Positions 1 to 10,729 of a stretch of DNA of 64,000 nucleotides are shown one piece after another. Where the stretch lies: positions 2,553,201 through 2,617,200 of the forward strand of contig NZ_LT671417.1 of the NCBI RefSeq assembly GCF_900128445.1, written 5' to 3'. The notes below the pieces were generated by a model, which did not search any database, was not told the origin of the DNA, and saw only the letters and a program-made list of their open reading frames with translations. Positions within the stretch are counted from its first letter, which is position 1, and every line of letters begins with the position of its first letter. The stretch is from Thermophilibacter provencensis (GTDB lineage: Bacteria > Actinomycetota > Coriobacteriia > Coriobacteriales > Atopobiaceae). Both the position numbers and the translations under genes were made by a program.

Positions 1-989
1 ATGACTGCCCAGTATTTCCCCTGCCACAGCGGACAGTGAAGCTCTTCAGCAACGCGCTTGGCAAACCAAACGGCAACGTTTCGATAGTGCTCCGCACTCT
101 CGCCGTAAGTCTCTGCAAGCTGTGTGCAGGTCGCCTTTCCGCCGACATCCATCATGCGGCGAAGCAGTGCCTGTGCCTGTGAATTAAAGATGGAAGGGTC
201 ATCGAGCATCATGTCCCAGACATCAGCATCGATTCCGGGGTCGTAGTCATCAAGCTTGGGGAAATATCCCTTGGGGGTTTTCGGCGCAGGCTTCCACAAG
301 TACGCATCGGCAGAGAGCTCGTAGAAGGGCTTATCCGTTGCGGCGCGCACGGCATCCATGATGGCAAGGTAGCCCTCGCCGGTGGGCAAGGCGTTGCCCT
401 TGACCTCGATGCCGAGCTTCTGGGCAAGATAGTCCCTGCTGTGGGCATCGAGGGGCATGAAGCAGCCGGGCTGGATCCAGAAGAGGCCAATAGTGATGTT
501 CCATTTAATGCAGCGCTGGGAGCGGACGACGTCAAACGCATGAGCCATTTTATGGCGAGACTCTACTCCTGCAGGGTTGTCAGCCAGTTCCATTGCGGAG
601 CAAAAGAGCTCCCACAGGTTATCGATATCATGCGCATCACGGTCCTGCTTACCTGCAAAGAACCAGCTGCGCATATTGTTTACATGCGGTAGTCCCTCGT
701 AGTCCGTTGGCGTGGCAACATTTTGGCTGCCAAGACCGTCGAGCGCTAGCCGAACAATACGATTCCTCTTTTCCCAACTGACACCGCGATTGAAAGAGGC
801 GAAGAACGTAAACGGATCAATGGTAGTAAGACCTTCCGCCTCTACATCAATGGGAAATGTCAAATCCTTGTTGCCGCTGAAGATAGATTCAAACAGTTCC
901 AGCAGACGGGACCGATTGTCACTTAAGCCGTAAATCCCCTGCACGATTGCGGCGTATGCAGGAATCCAAGAAAACTGAGTCTGAGACAT
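1..989 (-). CDS. mcrB: McrB-type restriction protein, N-terminal part (runs off left edge)
   Basis: The frame is open from an ATG at 989 to the window edge, about 329 residues with no stop. It begins MSQTQFSWIPAYAAIVQ and is preceded by a good ribosome binding site (GGAGGACCG). The sequence resembles the N-terminal region of McrB-like proteins: an opening FSWIP block, an IDPFTFFASFNR block, an HDIDNLWELF block, KWNITIGLFWIQP, then DPSIFNSQAQALLRRM and a GGKATCTQLAE block. In that family this region precedes an AAA+ GTPase domain that works with McrC to cut modified DNA (type IV restriction). The motor domain and any mcrC would lie to the left, so they are not seen here. It follows hsdS on the same strand after about 60 bases and is probably part of the same defence island. 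The assignment is from recognition only. Confidence 0.7.
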   Translation of the reverse strand, partial: MSQTQFSWIPAYAAIVQGIYGLSDNRSRLLELFESIFSGNKDLTFPIDVEAEGLTTIDPFTFFASFNRGVSWEKRNRIVRLALDGLGSQNVATPTDYEGLPHVNNMRSWFFAGKQDRDAHDIDNLWELFCSAMELADNPAGVESRHKMAHAFDVVRSQRCIKWNITIGLFWIQPGCFMPLDAHSRDYLAQKLGIEVKGNALPTGEGYLAIMDAVRAATDKPFYELSADAYLWKPAPKTPKGYFPKLDDYDPGIDADVWDMMLDDPSIFNSQAQALLRRMMDVGGKATCTQLAETYGESAEHYRNVAVWFAKRVAEELHCPLWQGKYWAV

Positions 990-1050
990 CGGTCCTCCAA
1001 AGAAAAGAAAGCTGATAGCCGTATTCTATCGCGCAGTGAGGACGGGTTGA

Positions 1051-2359
1051 TTAGCAGCCAGGCGCAGTGTTCGATTCCGCCGCAGTAGTCGAATCTCTTC
1101 GCAAATAGTTCGCCGATGGCAGAGCTATCCCGCACCACGTGTTGTGATCCGACAGGCACCAAGCCAAATGATTATTTGGCTGCGTAAGGTCGACCTTTGA
1201 GACGTCGATTTCACCGGACATCAACCTTGGCAGCAGAGTATCACGCATACGCTCCAGGGCTTGCATCTCATCATCGTTCCGGCGAATCAATGCATCAATA
1301 GGTTCTAACCGGGACTCTAGGCGGGCTATCACATCGCTGCTGGGAAGATAAACTGGGAGCTTCTTCAAAGCCTTTCCATTGATTGACCCAAACACGGTGC
1401 CGTCACCATTGAAAGTGTCAAGTTGTCTTCCCTGGGCTCTGACAAGATGATGGACGAAGCTTTGATTGTTCTCCGAATGGATTGCAGCAAGGCCTCGACC
1501 GATACAACAATCTTCGTTCGCAATATTCAAATCACCAACAGGCGCTCGCACACTCATGAGCGTATCGCCTTCTCGCGCCATGCGCTTTGGTTCGGTAGTA
1601 AATAGGCGTCTGCGTGGGAAGAAAGCTCCGAACTCGGCGCGACCTTGATAAAAGACCTCGCCGTTCCCATCTTCATTGTACGAAGATCCTGACGGAGATT
1701 GGCCCATGGTGACTTGCGCAATGTCCGACAATATCGCGTTAGGCTCATTTGACTGGGGGCATTCTCTATTGAAGAGCGCGTCTCCGAGCTCAGCTAAATA
1801 ATCATTTTGGCGATTGTTCTCTCGAATCTTCTTTTCAAAAGCCGAAAGAACGCTAGCTATTTTGCTCTGGACCTCAATTGGGAGATCAGGCAGAAGCTCA
1901 GAATCGGCAAACACTTTGTATTGGAAGTTCGAGAGACCGGTCGACCTATTTTGATAACCCCATGTTCTACCGGCAGAGTACATTTCCTGAAGCCAGTAGT
2001 AGACAAATTCGCTATTCGCTCTGTTGTCAAATCTAAGGAGACGACAGAAACTCGCGGGGATGACCGGGCAGTCATAGGCATCAATCAATTCATTAGTGAC
2101 GAAAACCGTCCTACCAGTTGGCCGAGAATCAGTTCCACCTGAATTTTCCAAAACAATATCCCCGGCGCGAAGAGCGACGCTATTAACCTTAGAATCCTTC
2201 TCATACCTCACGGGAAGGCCGCCATAAGAGCCCTGCGCGACTGAAGGAAAATCTGCACCGCGAATAATTGCGACACGAGACGACCCCTCAAAAGGAGTTT
2301 CTTTCCCCCATCCGCCTCCCCGTGAATACTCAACAAGGTTGCCGACCGGTATCACAGGA

Positions 2360-2370
<11 letters not shown>
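1051..2370 (-). CDS. hsdS: Type I restriction-modification specificity subunit HsdS
   Basis: HsdS chooses the DNA target of the type I complex by pairing two target-recognition domains with HsdM and HsdR. The 439-residue protein has the expected two-part layout. The first recognition domain covers roughly residues 1-180 and ends in a conserved helix (LPIEVQSKIASVLSAFEKKIRENNRQNDYL, given here only as a region near residues 180-210). The second runs to about residue 370 and is followed by a second helical spacer ending LERMRDTLLPRLMSGEI. The tail continues about 40 residues past this usual end with Cys- and Ser-rich sequence, which may be a recent extension. The start overlaps the end of hsdM by 11 bases. 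The gene is visibly AT-richer than hsdM and hsdR, common for exchangeable specificity subunits. Confidence 0.93.
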
Positions 2371-3871
<1,501 letters not shown>

Positions 3872-3880
3872 ACGCAGCTC

Positions 3881-6800
3881 CTATTCGTAGATCTTCGTAT
3901 CGGCCCAGAGCTCGCACTGCTCCATGACCGTCTCCATGGCGTCGTCGACGCCCTCGGGCGGGTACTTGTACTTGCGCAGGAGGCGCTTGATCGCGCGGCG
4001 CATGCCCGCACGGGCGCTCTCCTTCTTCTGCCAGTCTATCGTGGCGCTCCTCTGCAGGGTCTCGGTGAGCTCCCGTGTGATGGACACGAGCTGGTCGTTG
4101 TCGTAGAAGTCCTTGACCGCCTCGGGCTTGGTTATGGCGTCGTAGAAGGCCATCTCCTCGTCGTTCAGCCCGAGCTCCTCGGCGTCGGTCCTGTCCCTCA
4201 TCATGTCCTTGGCCATCTTGACGAGCTCCTCGATGACTTCGGCGTTGGTGAGCATGCCGTTGAGGTAGGAGTTGAGCGTGGCCTGGAGCATGACGCTGAA
4301 CTTCTGGGCCTTGACCACGCTCGTGCGCTGGTAGGCCCGCACACGCTCCTTGATGAGGCGCTTCAGGCTCTCGACGGCGACGTTCTTCTCCTTCATGCTG
4401 GCGACCTCGGCGAGGAACGCCTCGTCGAAGAGGGAGATCTCGACGTCCTGGTTGTCGAAGAGGTTGAGAACCCCGTCCGCATGGACGGTCTGCTGCAGGA
4501 TCTCGGTCACCTGCTTGTTGAACTCCGCGTAGGTCATGCCTCCCGAGCCCCCGGACTTGCGCCCCGTGAGCCTCAGCACCTGGACGCGCAGGACCGAGAG
4601 GTACGCCGCCTCGTGCTGGTCCTCGTGCGAGACCAGGCTCTTGCACAGGCTGAGGGCCTGGTTCATGAGCTGGCACTGCTTGAGGAACTCCTCTGCGTCG
4701 TCCCGCCGCCTGGGCTCGAGCAGCCAGTCGACGCCCTCCGCGATGGCGCTCGCGAGCTCGGCCTTCTTGTCTGTGAAGATGAGCTTGCGATAGTCGAAGC
4801 CGTACATGAGGTCGCGGCACACGTCGAGCTTCTCCAGGAACTTTGGGTAGGCCGTCGCGGCGACGTCCATGTTGCCGTAGTTTGACTGGTCGCGGTTGGT
4901 ATAGTCCTTCATGGCTTGCTTGAGGGCGCGGGCGATGCCGATGTAGTCGACGACCAGACCGCCCTCCTTGCCTCGGCAGACGCGGTTCACACGGGCTATG
5001 GCCTGCATGAGGTTGTAGCCCTTCATGGGCTTGAAGACGTACATGGTGGACAGGCTCGGCACGTCGAAGCCGGTGAGCCACATGTCCACGACGATGGCAA
5101 TCTTGAGCGGGTCGTCATCGTTCTTGAAGCGCTGCTCCATGTCCTTCTTGTGCTTGGAGCCGCCGCAGACCTCGAACCACTCCTCGGGGTCCTGGTTGGA
5201 CATCGTCATCACGACGCCGACCTTGTCCTTCCAGCCGGGGCGCAGCTCCATGATTCGCTTGTAGATCTTCATCGCGATGGGGCGGCTGTACGCCACGATG
5301 AGCGCCTTGCCTGCCAGCACGTCGGCGCGGTTCTCCTCGTAGTGCTCGACGATGTCCCTGCACAGAGCATCGATGGTCTCCGGAGTATCGAAGATGGCGT
5401 CCAGCCCGCCCAGGTCGTGCTTGGACTTTTGCACGGTCGCCTCGTCGGCTTGGTCGGCGAACTCGCGGTACGCGTCATCGATGCGCCCGAGCGCGTTCTC
5501 GTCGAGGTGGAGCGCCACCACGCGGCTCTCGTAGTAGACGGGCTTCGTCGACTCGTCCTCGACCGACTGGGTCATGTCATAGACGTCGATGTAGTCGCCG
5601 AATATCTCCCTGGTGTTACGGTCCTCCAGCGCGATGGGCGTGCCGGTGAACCCGATGTAGGAGGCGTTGGGTAGCGCCTTGCGCACCACGCGGGCAGCGC
5701 CCACGCTGACCTTGCCGGAGGCGTCCATCCTCTCGGTGAGGCCGTACTGGCCGCGATGGGCCTCGTCGACCATTACGACGACGTTGCTGCGGTCGCACAG
5801 GGGCTCATCGCCGTCGGTGAACTTCTGCATGGTGGTGAAGATGATGCCGTTCGCCTCGCGCCCCTCAAGCAGGTCCTTGAGGTCCTTGCGGCTCTCCGCC
5901 TGGACCGGTGCCTGGCGGAGGAACGCGGAGCAGCGCCCGAACTGGCCGTAGAGCTGGTCGTCGAGGTCGTTGCGGTCCGTGATGACCACGATGGTCGGAC
6001 TGTCGAGCCTGCTCTGGAGCAGGTGTGCGAAGAAGACCATGGAGAGGGACTTGCCGGAACCCTGTGTGTGCCAGAACACGCCGATCTTACCGTCGCCCTC
6101 GACGGCCTTCGTGGCCCGCTCGATGGCCTTGCGCACGCCGAAGTACTGGTGGTAGGCGGCGAGGATCTTGACAATCCTGTCGTTGGAGTCGTTGAAGCAC
6201 ACGAAGTTGCGGACTATGTCGAGCAGTCGCTCCTTGGGAAGCATGCCGTCGAGCATCGTCTTCCACGTCGCGGCCTTGGTCTCGGAGTAGTCCCCGTCCA
6301 CGGATTTCCAGGCCACGAAGCGGTCCTCGTCCGCCGTGATGGTGCCCACCCGCGTCTCGGACATGTCACTCATGACGCAGAAGACGTTGGGGACGAACAT
6401 GCCGGGGATCTGGCGCATGTACTGACGGAGCTGCTTGTAGGCGTCAGACGCGTCCGTCTCCTCGCGCGATGGTGACTTGAGTTCGCACATGACGAGTGGC
6501 ATGCCGTTGACGAACACGATGACGTCGGGGCGCTTCTCGGAGTACTCGACGAACGTCCACTGGTTTACGACATGGAAGTCGTTGTTGCCGGGGTCGTCGA
6601 AGTCAAGCAGGCGAACGATCTCGTCCCGGTCCTGCTCGCCGTCGAAGTAGCGCACCTCGACGCCCGACTGGAGGTAGTCGTTGAAGGTCTCGTTGCGCTG
6701 CTCCAAGGTGCCGCCCTCGACGTTCGAAATCTTGAGGATGGCCTCATCGATTGCAGCGGAGGGGAGCCCCTTGTTGATTCGCGCCAGAGCGTCGGGCAAT

Positions 6801-6964
6801 ACGTCGGGCAGGAACACATCGCGGTAGTCATCTGAGGAGCGGCGGACGTCCGGCCCATAAAGATGCTCGTATCCGAGGTTGTCGACGAGGTGTTCGACGA
6901 CAACCTGCTCGAACCAGTCTTCATTGATTCGCAATGAGTCGTACTCTATGTAAGCGTGCTTCAT
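3881..6964 (-). CDS. hsdR: Type I restriction-modification nuclease/translocase HsdR
   Basis: HsdR is the ATP-driven DNA translocase and nuclease of the type I complex. In the 1027-residue product I see a PD-(D/E)xK nuclease signature (Asp147 with Glu161-Leu-Lys163), Walker A GSGKS around 302-306 and a DEAH box at 400-403. Downstream are the expected superfamily 2 motor motifs, including SYIGFTGTPI and the ARVNR region, and a helical C-terminus. All catalytic residues are present, so the enzyme looks intact. It is the first gene of the hsd operon. The start ATG at 6964 has a modest AAGG ribosome binding site. No separate anti-restriction or phase-variation repeat is visible. Confidence 0.95.
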   Translation of the reverse strand: MKHAYIEYDSLRINEDWFEQVVVEHLVDNLGYEHLYGPDVRRSSDDYRDVFLPDVLPDALARINKGLPSAAIDEAILKISNVEGGTLEQRNETFNDYLQSGVEVRYFDGEQDRDEIVRLLDFDDPGNNDFHVVNQWTFVEYSEKRPDVIVFVNGMPLVMCELKSPSREETDASDAYKQLRQYMRQIPGMFVPNVFCVMSDMSETRVGTITADEDRFVAWKSVDGDYSETKAATWKTMLDGMLPKERLLDIVRNFVCFNDSNDRIVKILAAYHQYFGVRKAIERATKAVEGDGKIGVFWHTQGSGKSLSMVFFAHLLQSRLDSPTIVVITDRNDLDDQLYGQFGRCSAFLRQAPVQAESRKDLKDLLEGREANGIIFTTMQKFTDGDEPLCDRSNVVVMVDEAHRGQYGLTERMDASGKVSVGAARVVRKALPNASYIGFTGTPIALEDRNTREIFGDYIDVYDMTQSVEDESTKPVYYESRVVALHLDENALGRIDDAYREFADQADEATVQKSKHDLGGLDAIFDTPETIDALCRDIVEHYEENRADVLAGKALIVAYSRPIAMKIYKRIMELRPGWKDKVGVVMTMSNQDPEEWFEVCGGSKHKKDMEQRFKNDDDPLKIAIVVDMWLTGFDVPSLSTMYVFKPMKGYNLMQAIARVNRVCRGKEGGLVVDYIGIARALKQAMKDYTNRDQSNYGNMDVAATAYPKFLEKLDVCRDLMYGFDYRKLIFTDKKAELASAIAEGVDWLLEPRRRDDAEEFLKQCQLMNQALSLCKSLVSHEDQHEAAYLSVLRVQVLRLTGRKSGGSGGMTYAEFNKQVTEILQQTVHADGVLNLFDNQDVEISLFDEAFLAEVASMKEKNVAVESLKRLIKERVRAYQRTSVVKAQKFSVMLQATLNSYLNGMLTNAEVIEELVKMAKDMMRDRTDAEELGLNDEEMAFYDAITKPEAVKDFYDNDQLVSITRELTETLQRSATIDWQKKESARAGMRRAIKRLLRKYKYPPEGVDDAMETVMEQCELWADTKIYE

Positions 6965-7383
6965 GCTGGTACCTTAGGTGGCTTCATCATGTCGTCAACG
7001 ACGATTAACAGGTATTATTCTATCACCGGTCATTTTGGTGAACTGGACAGAGCCCTTGTGGCTGAAGATGGGCCGAATGGCCGATGGATCACCGTAGAAG
7101 ACGAGAACTCATTAACCGCGCCATTTAATAGAGAGAGGGGCCGAGAGCTTCATCCCTCGGCCCCTCTATCGTTTGCGAAGCTCCCCGTGGTGTAAAACTG
7201 GAGTACGGAATCTTTCAAGCTGTCAATAAGCCCTCATTTGTCAGGCGTTCTAGCTCCTGAGGCAGATGTTGCCATGATAGCTGAAGCCACTGAACAGTTA
7301 TTCGGTGGGCTAATCAGAGTTCACGGCACTCCCTGAGAGGAAACGGAGGAGAAAGCGAGCCAACTCCTCAAGAGTCGTATCCC
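6965..7383. other. Intergenic region upstream of hsdR
   Basis: This stretch is AT-richer than its surroundings and lies between hsdR (reading left) and the 432-residue gene (ending at 7384). It should carry the hsdR promoter. It also contains one strong hairpin at 7134-7167. A plus-strand open frame of up to 79 codons crosses the region, but it runs through the hairpin and matches nothing I recognise; I treat it as chance or as a gene remnant. Confidence 0.5.
7134..7167. terminator. Hairpin, possible terminator
   Basis: Perfect 12-bp stem (AGAGGGGCCGAG pairing with CTCGGCCCCTCT) with a 10-base loop. There is no long T-run on either side, so termination is plausible but not certain. It lies downstream of the minus-strand cluster that ends at 7384. 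Confidence 0.5.
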
Positions 7384-8682
7384 CTACTTCCCTCCGAACG
7401 GAAGCTTGAATGGAAGCGAATCCGTAGCCTTCTTGAGGTCAACGTTGCCCATAACCTTACCAAGCTCCTGGACTCCGTCAGCCACGGCAGCCCCCAGATC
7501 AGCTGCACCCTTCCCCGCAGCCTCGCCCAGAACACCCGCCCCATCGGCGATCGCACCGCCAAGCTGCTGCGCGCCGTTCGCGGCACCCGAGGCAACGTCG
7601 CCAGCAAACTTTCCGGCGACGTCAAGCCACTCCGGGGCGCGCTCGATGACCTTTTCGTCCATCTCGATGTCGAGCCCTTTGGAGAACTGGCTGGTCTGCT
7701 CCATCAGCGAATCAAGAGTTCTGAGAACGTCGTCCACGGCAAAGGGGTGGAGGAGCTTCTCCTCCCTGACTCTGTCTGCCGACAGCTCAAGCACCTCGCG
7801 AAGGGCATCAATCCTGACCTTGACCTTGCCAAGGCGCTCTCTCCTCGCCTCCACGATTCCCAAACGATGCTCCTCAAGCACCTCGGGGAGCTCGGCGTAG
7901 GCGCGTTCCAGCTCGATGACCGAGAGCTTGTCCCTCGTCTGCACTGCTCTCGAGACCATAACGAGCCACGTGGGCACGTCTTCCTTCACAGCGCTCAGCA
8001 CATGCTCGATCTTATCGACGGACTCGGCGCGCGAGAGCTTATCCGAGATGCCCTGAAGCTTGGTCAGGGCATATCCGAGCGCCCGACTTGTCGTCTGGGC
8101 ACACGGGGCAAGCTTTGACCAGGCGGCATCGCTCAATGTGCCCGTCTTGTCCCTGATTGCCGCGGCCTCATCCACCTCAAAGACCACCCCGATGAGGTCG
8201 GCCACGGTCTGGTCCTTCTGGTCTTGAAGGAGGTCTCCGACCTTCTCATCGATGCTCTTGAGGTAGTCCGTGATCTCCTGGATAGCCTGCTCGAGTGCCA
8301 TCTGGGTCATCATCCCGGCAACGCCCGTCGCCATGGCAGGAGAGAAGAGCTGGCTCGGGCTCTCAAACCTGAGCCACTTGACGATCTGACCATTTGACTT
8401 CTGCACCACACCGGGTTGTATGGCACCCGCCTTGCCGTACTTCTCGAGAAGCTTGGCGGAGTCCTTGGTGAGCTTCACCCAACGACCGGACTCCGAGGAC
8501 ACCTTGGCTGCCGTTTGCACGGCGGAGCCACCGGTCCTCAGCGCCTTGGTCGCAAACTCGCGAGAGGCAAGGCCACAATCGTCGAGCCAAGCCTTGATCT
8601 CCTTGGGGTCGCCGAGGAAAAGGAGGCCGTGCTCGTCTTTGACCGCGGTGATTTCTTGGGTAGTTGCGCTGTTGTCGGCCAT
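7384..8682 (-). CDS. Unrecognised 432-residue protein with Ala/Gly-rich amphipathic tail
   Basis: I do not recognise a catalytic domain. The protein starts MADNSATTQEITAVKDEHG. Its first 150 residues end in a hydrophobic patch (PAMATGVAGMMTQMALEQA, near 115-135). A long, charged, largely helical middle (about 135-340) follows. It closes with an Ala/Gly-rich region (about 350-415) of irregular 11-residue-like repeats such as GAANGAQQLGGAIADGAG, reminiscent of LEA or apolipoprotein-like amphipathic helices. A similar Ala-rich stretch occurs in the GIY-YIG protein encoded at 9808-10620, so the two may act together. It is the last gene of a same-strand cluster in an island between a type I system and a STAND NTPase. 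A defence or membrane-associated role is possible but is inference. Confidence 0.75.
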   Translation of the reverse strand: MADNSATTQEITAVKDEHGLLFLGDPKEIKAWLDDCGLASREFATKALRTGGSAVQTAAKVSSESGRWVKLTKDSAKLLEKYGKAGAIQPGVVQKSNGQIVKWLRFESPSQLFSPAMATGVAGMMTQMALEQAIQEITDYLKSIDEKVGDLLQDQKDQTVADLIGVVFEVDEAAAIRDKTGTLSDAAWSKLAPCAQTTSRALGYALTKLQGISDKLSRAESVDKIEHVLSAVKEDVPTWLVMVSRAVQTRDKLSVIELERAYAELPEVLEEHRLGIVEARRERLGKVKVRIDALREVLELSADRVREEKLLHPFAVDDVLRTLDSLMEQTSQFSKGLDIEMDEKVIERAPEWLDVAGKFAGDVASGAANGAQQLGGAIADGAGVLGEAAGKGAADLGAAVADGVQELGKVMGNVDLKKATDSLPFKLPFGGK

Positions 8683-8714
8683 GGGGACCTCGATTCCGAC
8701 GCGTTCTTCTCGTC

Positions 8715-8735
8715 AGAATCTATGGTAGAGATTCT
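8715..8735. promoter_or_regulatory. Inverted repeat upstream of the 432-residue gene
   Basis: Arms AGAATCT and AGATTCT (7 bp, perfect) are separated by 7 bases, 33-53 bases upstream of the ATG at 8682. The position fits an operator or a 5' leader hairpin. The 230 bases between this gene and the upstream small gene show no other coding signal. Confidence 0.35.
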
Positions 8736-8912
8736 GGGCACGCCCATAGGTCCCAGTCTAAGGAGTTGGGCTAACAGGAGGGTCCTAGACCATGAGCGGA
8801 AAGGTGACCTCAAAGAGCCGCTCTTCCTCACTGCCGACTTCCTAGGAGCGTCGCAAAGAGAGAATGGGGGCGCCTCCCTGCGAGAGCGCCTCCAGCTCCA
8901 GTTTGCCATGCC

Positions 8913-9023
8913 CTATGCGAAAAACATCCTATTGATCAGAATATAGAGGATGACGAATACTGCAATTACGGCTACCGCAATCGCTACGCCAGCGCCCCCA
9001 CCATTGCTATTCTTATTTCCCAT
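8913..9023 (-). CDS. 36-residue single-span membrane peptide
   Basis: A short frame encodes a polar, Gly-rich head (MGNKNSNGGGAG), a hydrophobic span of about 20 residues (VAIAVAVIAVFVILYILI) and a short basic/aromatic tail (NRMFFA). It has a strong ribosome binding site (AGGAAGG) and begins 15 bases after the DUF4230-like gene, so it is probably co-transcribed with it. The size and layout match small membrane peptides that act as regulators or toxins. No family is recognised and the role is unknown. It is reported because the start, spacing and transmembrane segment all agree. Confidence 0.6.
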   Translation of the reverse strand: MGNKNSNGGGAGVAIAVAVIAVFVILYILINRMFFA

Positions 9024-9037
9024 GCATGCCAGCCTTC

Positions 9038-9646
9038 CTACTGGAATCTAACTTCGAGAGTGGCGCCCTCGGGTATTGCCTCCGCAAAGAGACTTTCGAA
9101 GGTGACCTTTGCATTCTGCTGCGCCTCATCATAGAGTCCCAACGACTCAGCCCGCTCGACCATGGCGGCCTTTTGGCTCTCGATCCACTGCGACTCCTCG
9201 CCGGCCTTTAGAGGATTGGCGATGTTCTGCTGCTCGTACACACACGTAACATCACTGGTCTCGTGCGAGAGGATATCTGCGGGCGGGAGCTCAATAACCA
9301 CCGTATCGCCGTTCTCGACGAAAGGCCTCACGTCTTGCAGGTTGTAGCCCGCCTTTATTGTCCCGTCAAACTCGAAGATGTAAGTGGCATCGGTAAAGGG
9401 AAGCGTAACCTCGGTTCCGAACACCTCCACCGTATTCTGGTCGGTAACGGAAACGGAGCTGGTGTAGAGGTACTTCGCAGTCGAGAGCTCACTGTTCTTC
9501 TCCATCGACTCCTCGAGCACGGTAAGATCGATGTCGGTCTTTCCTTCGGGATGGGCCACGTTGGCGCTCTGGAAATGCTGGAAACCGAGGACGAGCAGGG
9601 CGCCCAAGGCAACACATATCACGAACATTCCGGCTTTCTTTAGCAT
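9038..9646 (-). CDS. DUF4230-like membrane-anchored protein
   Basis: The 202-residue product has one N-terminal membrane span (about residues 5-25, KAGMFVICVALGALLVLGF) followed by an extracytoplasmic domain. The pattern of that domain (ELSTAKYLYTSSVSV near 50-65, TIKAGYNLQDV near 110, ELPPADILSHE near 130, and a helical Glu/Ala-rich C-terminus) resembles DUF4230 proteins, whose function is unknown. It lies 15 bases upstream of the 36-residue membrane peptide gene, and both read in the same direction as their neighbours. The family call is from memory of the pattern. Confidence 0.65.
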   Translation of the reverse strand: MLKKAGMFVICVALGALLVLGFQHFQSANVAHPEGKTDIDLTVLEESMEKNSELSTAKYLYTSSVSVTDQNTVEVFGTEVTLPFTDATYIFEFDGTIKAGYNLQDVRPFVENGDTVVIELPPADILSHETSDVTCVYEQQNIANPLKAGEESQWIESQKAAMVERAESLGLYDEAQQNAKVTFESLFAEAIPEGATLEVRFQ

Positions 9647-9807
9647 CCAATCCCCTTCCTACAAGCGGAACCAATCAATCAAATAAATTTCACTGACTCC
9701 GGTCGGAGACTTCGAACGAAGTTAACAACCTTTCCGCCCGTATTCTGCCGATGAGCCCCACGATCACCGAATTCTCAGGTACAACACCGACAATCCCGCT
9801 TTTCCCC

Positions 9808-10620
9808 TCAAGAAGAAAACCCGTGATTGTATGATGCATCCGCGTCCAAAGCAGTGATAAGCGACTCCTCCAGCTGGTCAAGCTTGTCCTCTGAGCATGG
9901 ATAGAGCAGAACGTAGACATGCTGCTTGTACTTCACATCGGCGTAGACGTCCGCGTTCCCCTTGCCGACGAAGTCGTCGTGAATGCTTGCCCCCATGTTC
10001 GTGGACTTGCCCACGTAGATTTCCCGATACTTGCTGTAGTCATCCTTGTGGACAGCACCGTCACAGGTGATGATCACATAGCAGCCGCAGTAGTTGAGAT
10101 AGCCTTCGCCAGTGCTCCCCTCCTGAAGCTTGGACTGGACGTCCCAGTTCTCCATGAACGAGGTCGAGGACATACGGATTCCTGCGCCGTCGAGCAGGGT
10201 CTTGCGGGCGAGCTTACGTGCCTTCTCCTGGGCCCTGACGTCTATCGCCCCCTGAACCGCGTTTCTCGCACCGGCTGCCACCCCTCCCGCTGCTTCAGCG
10301 GCACCCTTGGCCGCAGCGGCAACCTTGCCGAACCCAGCAGCAACAGCGTCGGGGGCTTTCTCGGCAGCAGCGCCAACAACGTTCTTTGCCGCCGGAGCCA
10401 CCACGGGCGCAATCTTGGGAAGCTGATTGGCAACGCCCTGTATTACCGGAGCCGCCTTAACCACGGCACCCGCTACTGCAGCGGCCTTTCCACCCGGGAC
10501 GAGCAGTGGTGCGGCCATGCCAGCAAGCCCAATAACCGCATTGACGGCATCTACGTACATGTCCGCCGAACGCTCCGCGCTCGGAATATCCTGGCTGTCG
10601 AACTCCTCCGGATTTACCAC
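9808..10620 (-). CDS. GIY-YIG domain protein with Ala-rich hydrophobic N-terminal half
   Basis: The C-terminal 95 residues match the GIY-YIG nuclease fold: GCYVIIT (179-185) for the GIY part, YVGKS (about 202-206) for the YIG part, a conserved Glu in EESLI (about 251) and Asn in YNHG (about 265). The position that normally carries the catalytic Arg reads Ser (MGASIHD), so nuclease activity is doubtful. The N-terminal half (about 25-140) is very rich in Ala, Gly and Val, with hydrophobic stretches that could insert into membranes. I chose the GTG at 10620 because AAGGAG lies 6 bases ahead; a TTG at 10665 is possible but lacks a binding site. It is the first gene of the unrecognised cluster. 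Confidence 0.7.
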   Translation of the reverse strand: MVNPEEFDSQDIPSAERSADMYVDAVNAVIGLAGMAAPLLVPGGKAAAVAGAVVKAAPVIQGVANQLPKIAPVVAPAAKNVVGAAAEKAPDAVAAGFGKVAAAAKGAAEAAGGVAAGARNAVQGAIDVRAQEKARKLARKTLLDGAGIRMSSTSFMENWDVQSKLQEGSTGEGYLNYCGCYVIITCDGAVHKDDYSKYREIYVGKSTNMGASIHDDFVGKGNADVYADVKYKQHVYVLLYPCSEDKLDQLEESLITALDADASYNHGFSS

Positions 10621-10729
10621 AACGCACTCCTTGGTCAAAGAGATTGGGCGAGCCGTCACAGACAAATCTTAGCGGCCGTACAGTAGCTGAAGGCCAGTTA
10701 TCGACAGGCGGCCAGATTCCTGCGAGCAA

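Noticed and set aside
6956-7195. Possible 79-residue gene right of hsdR
   Set aside because: It runs through a strong hairpin, has no clear ribosome binding site and resembles no family. It may be a remnant.
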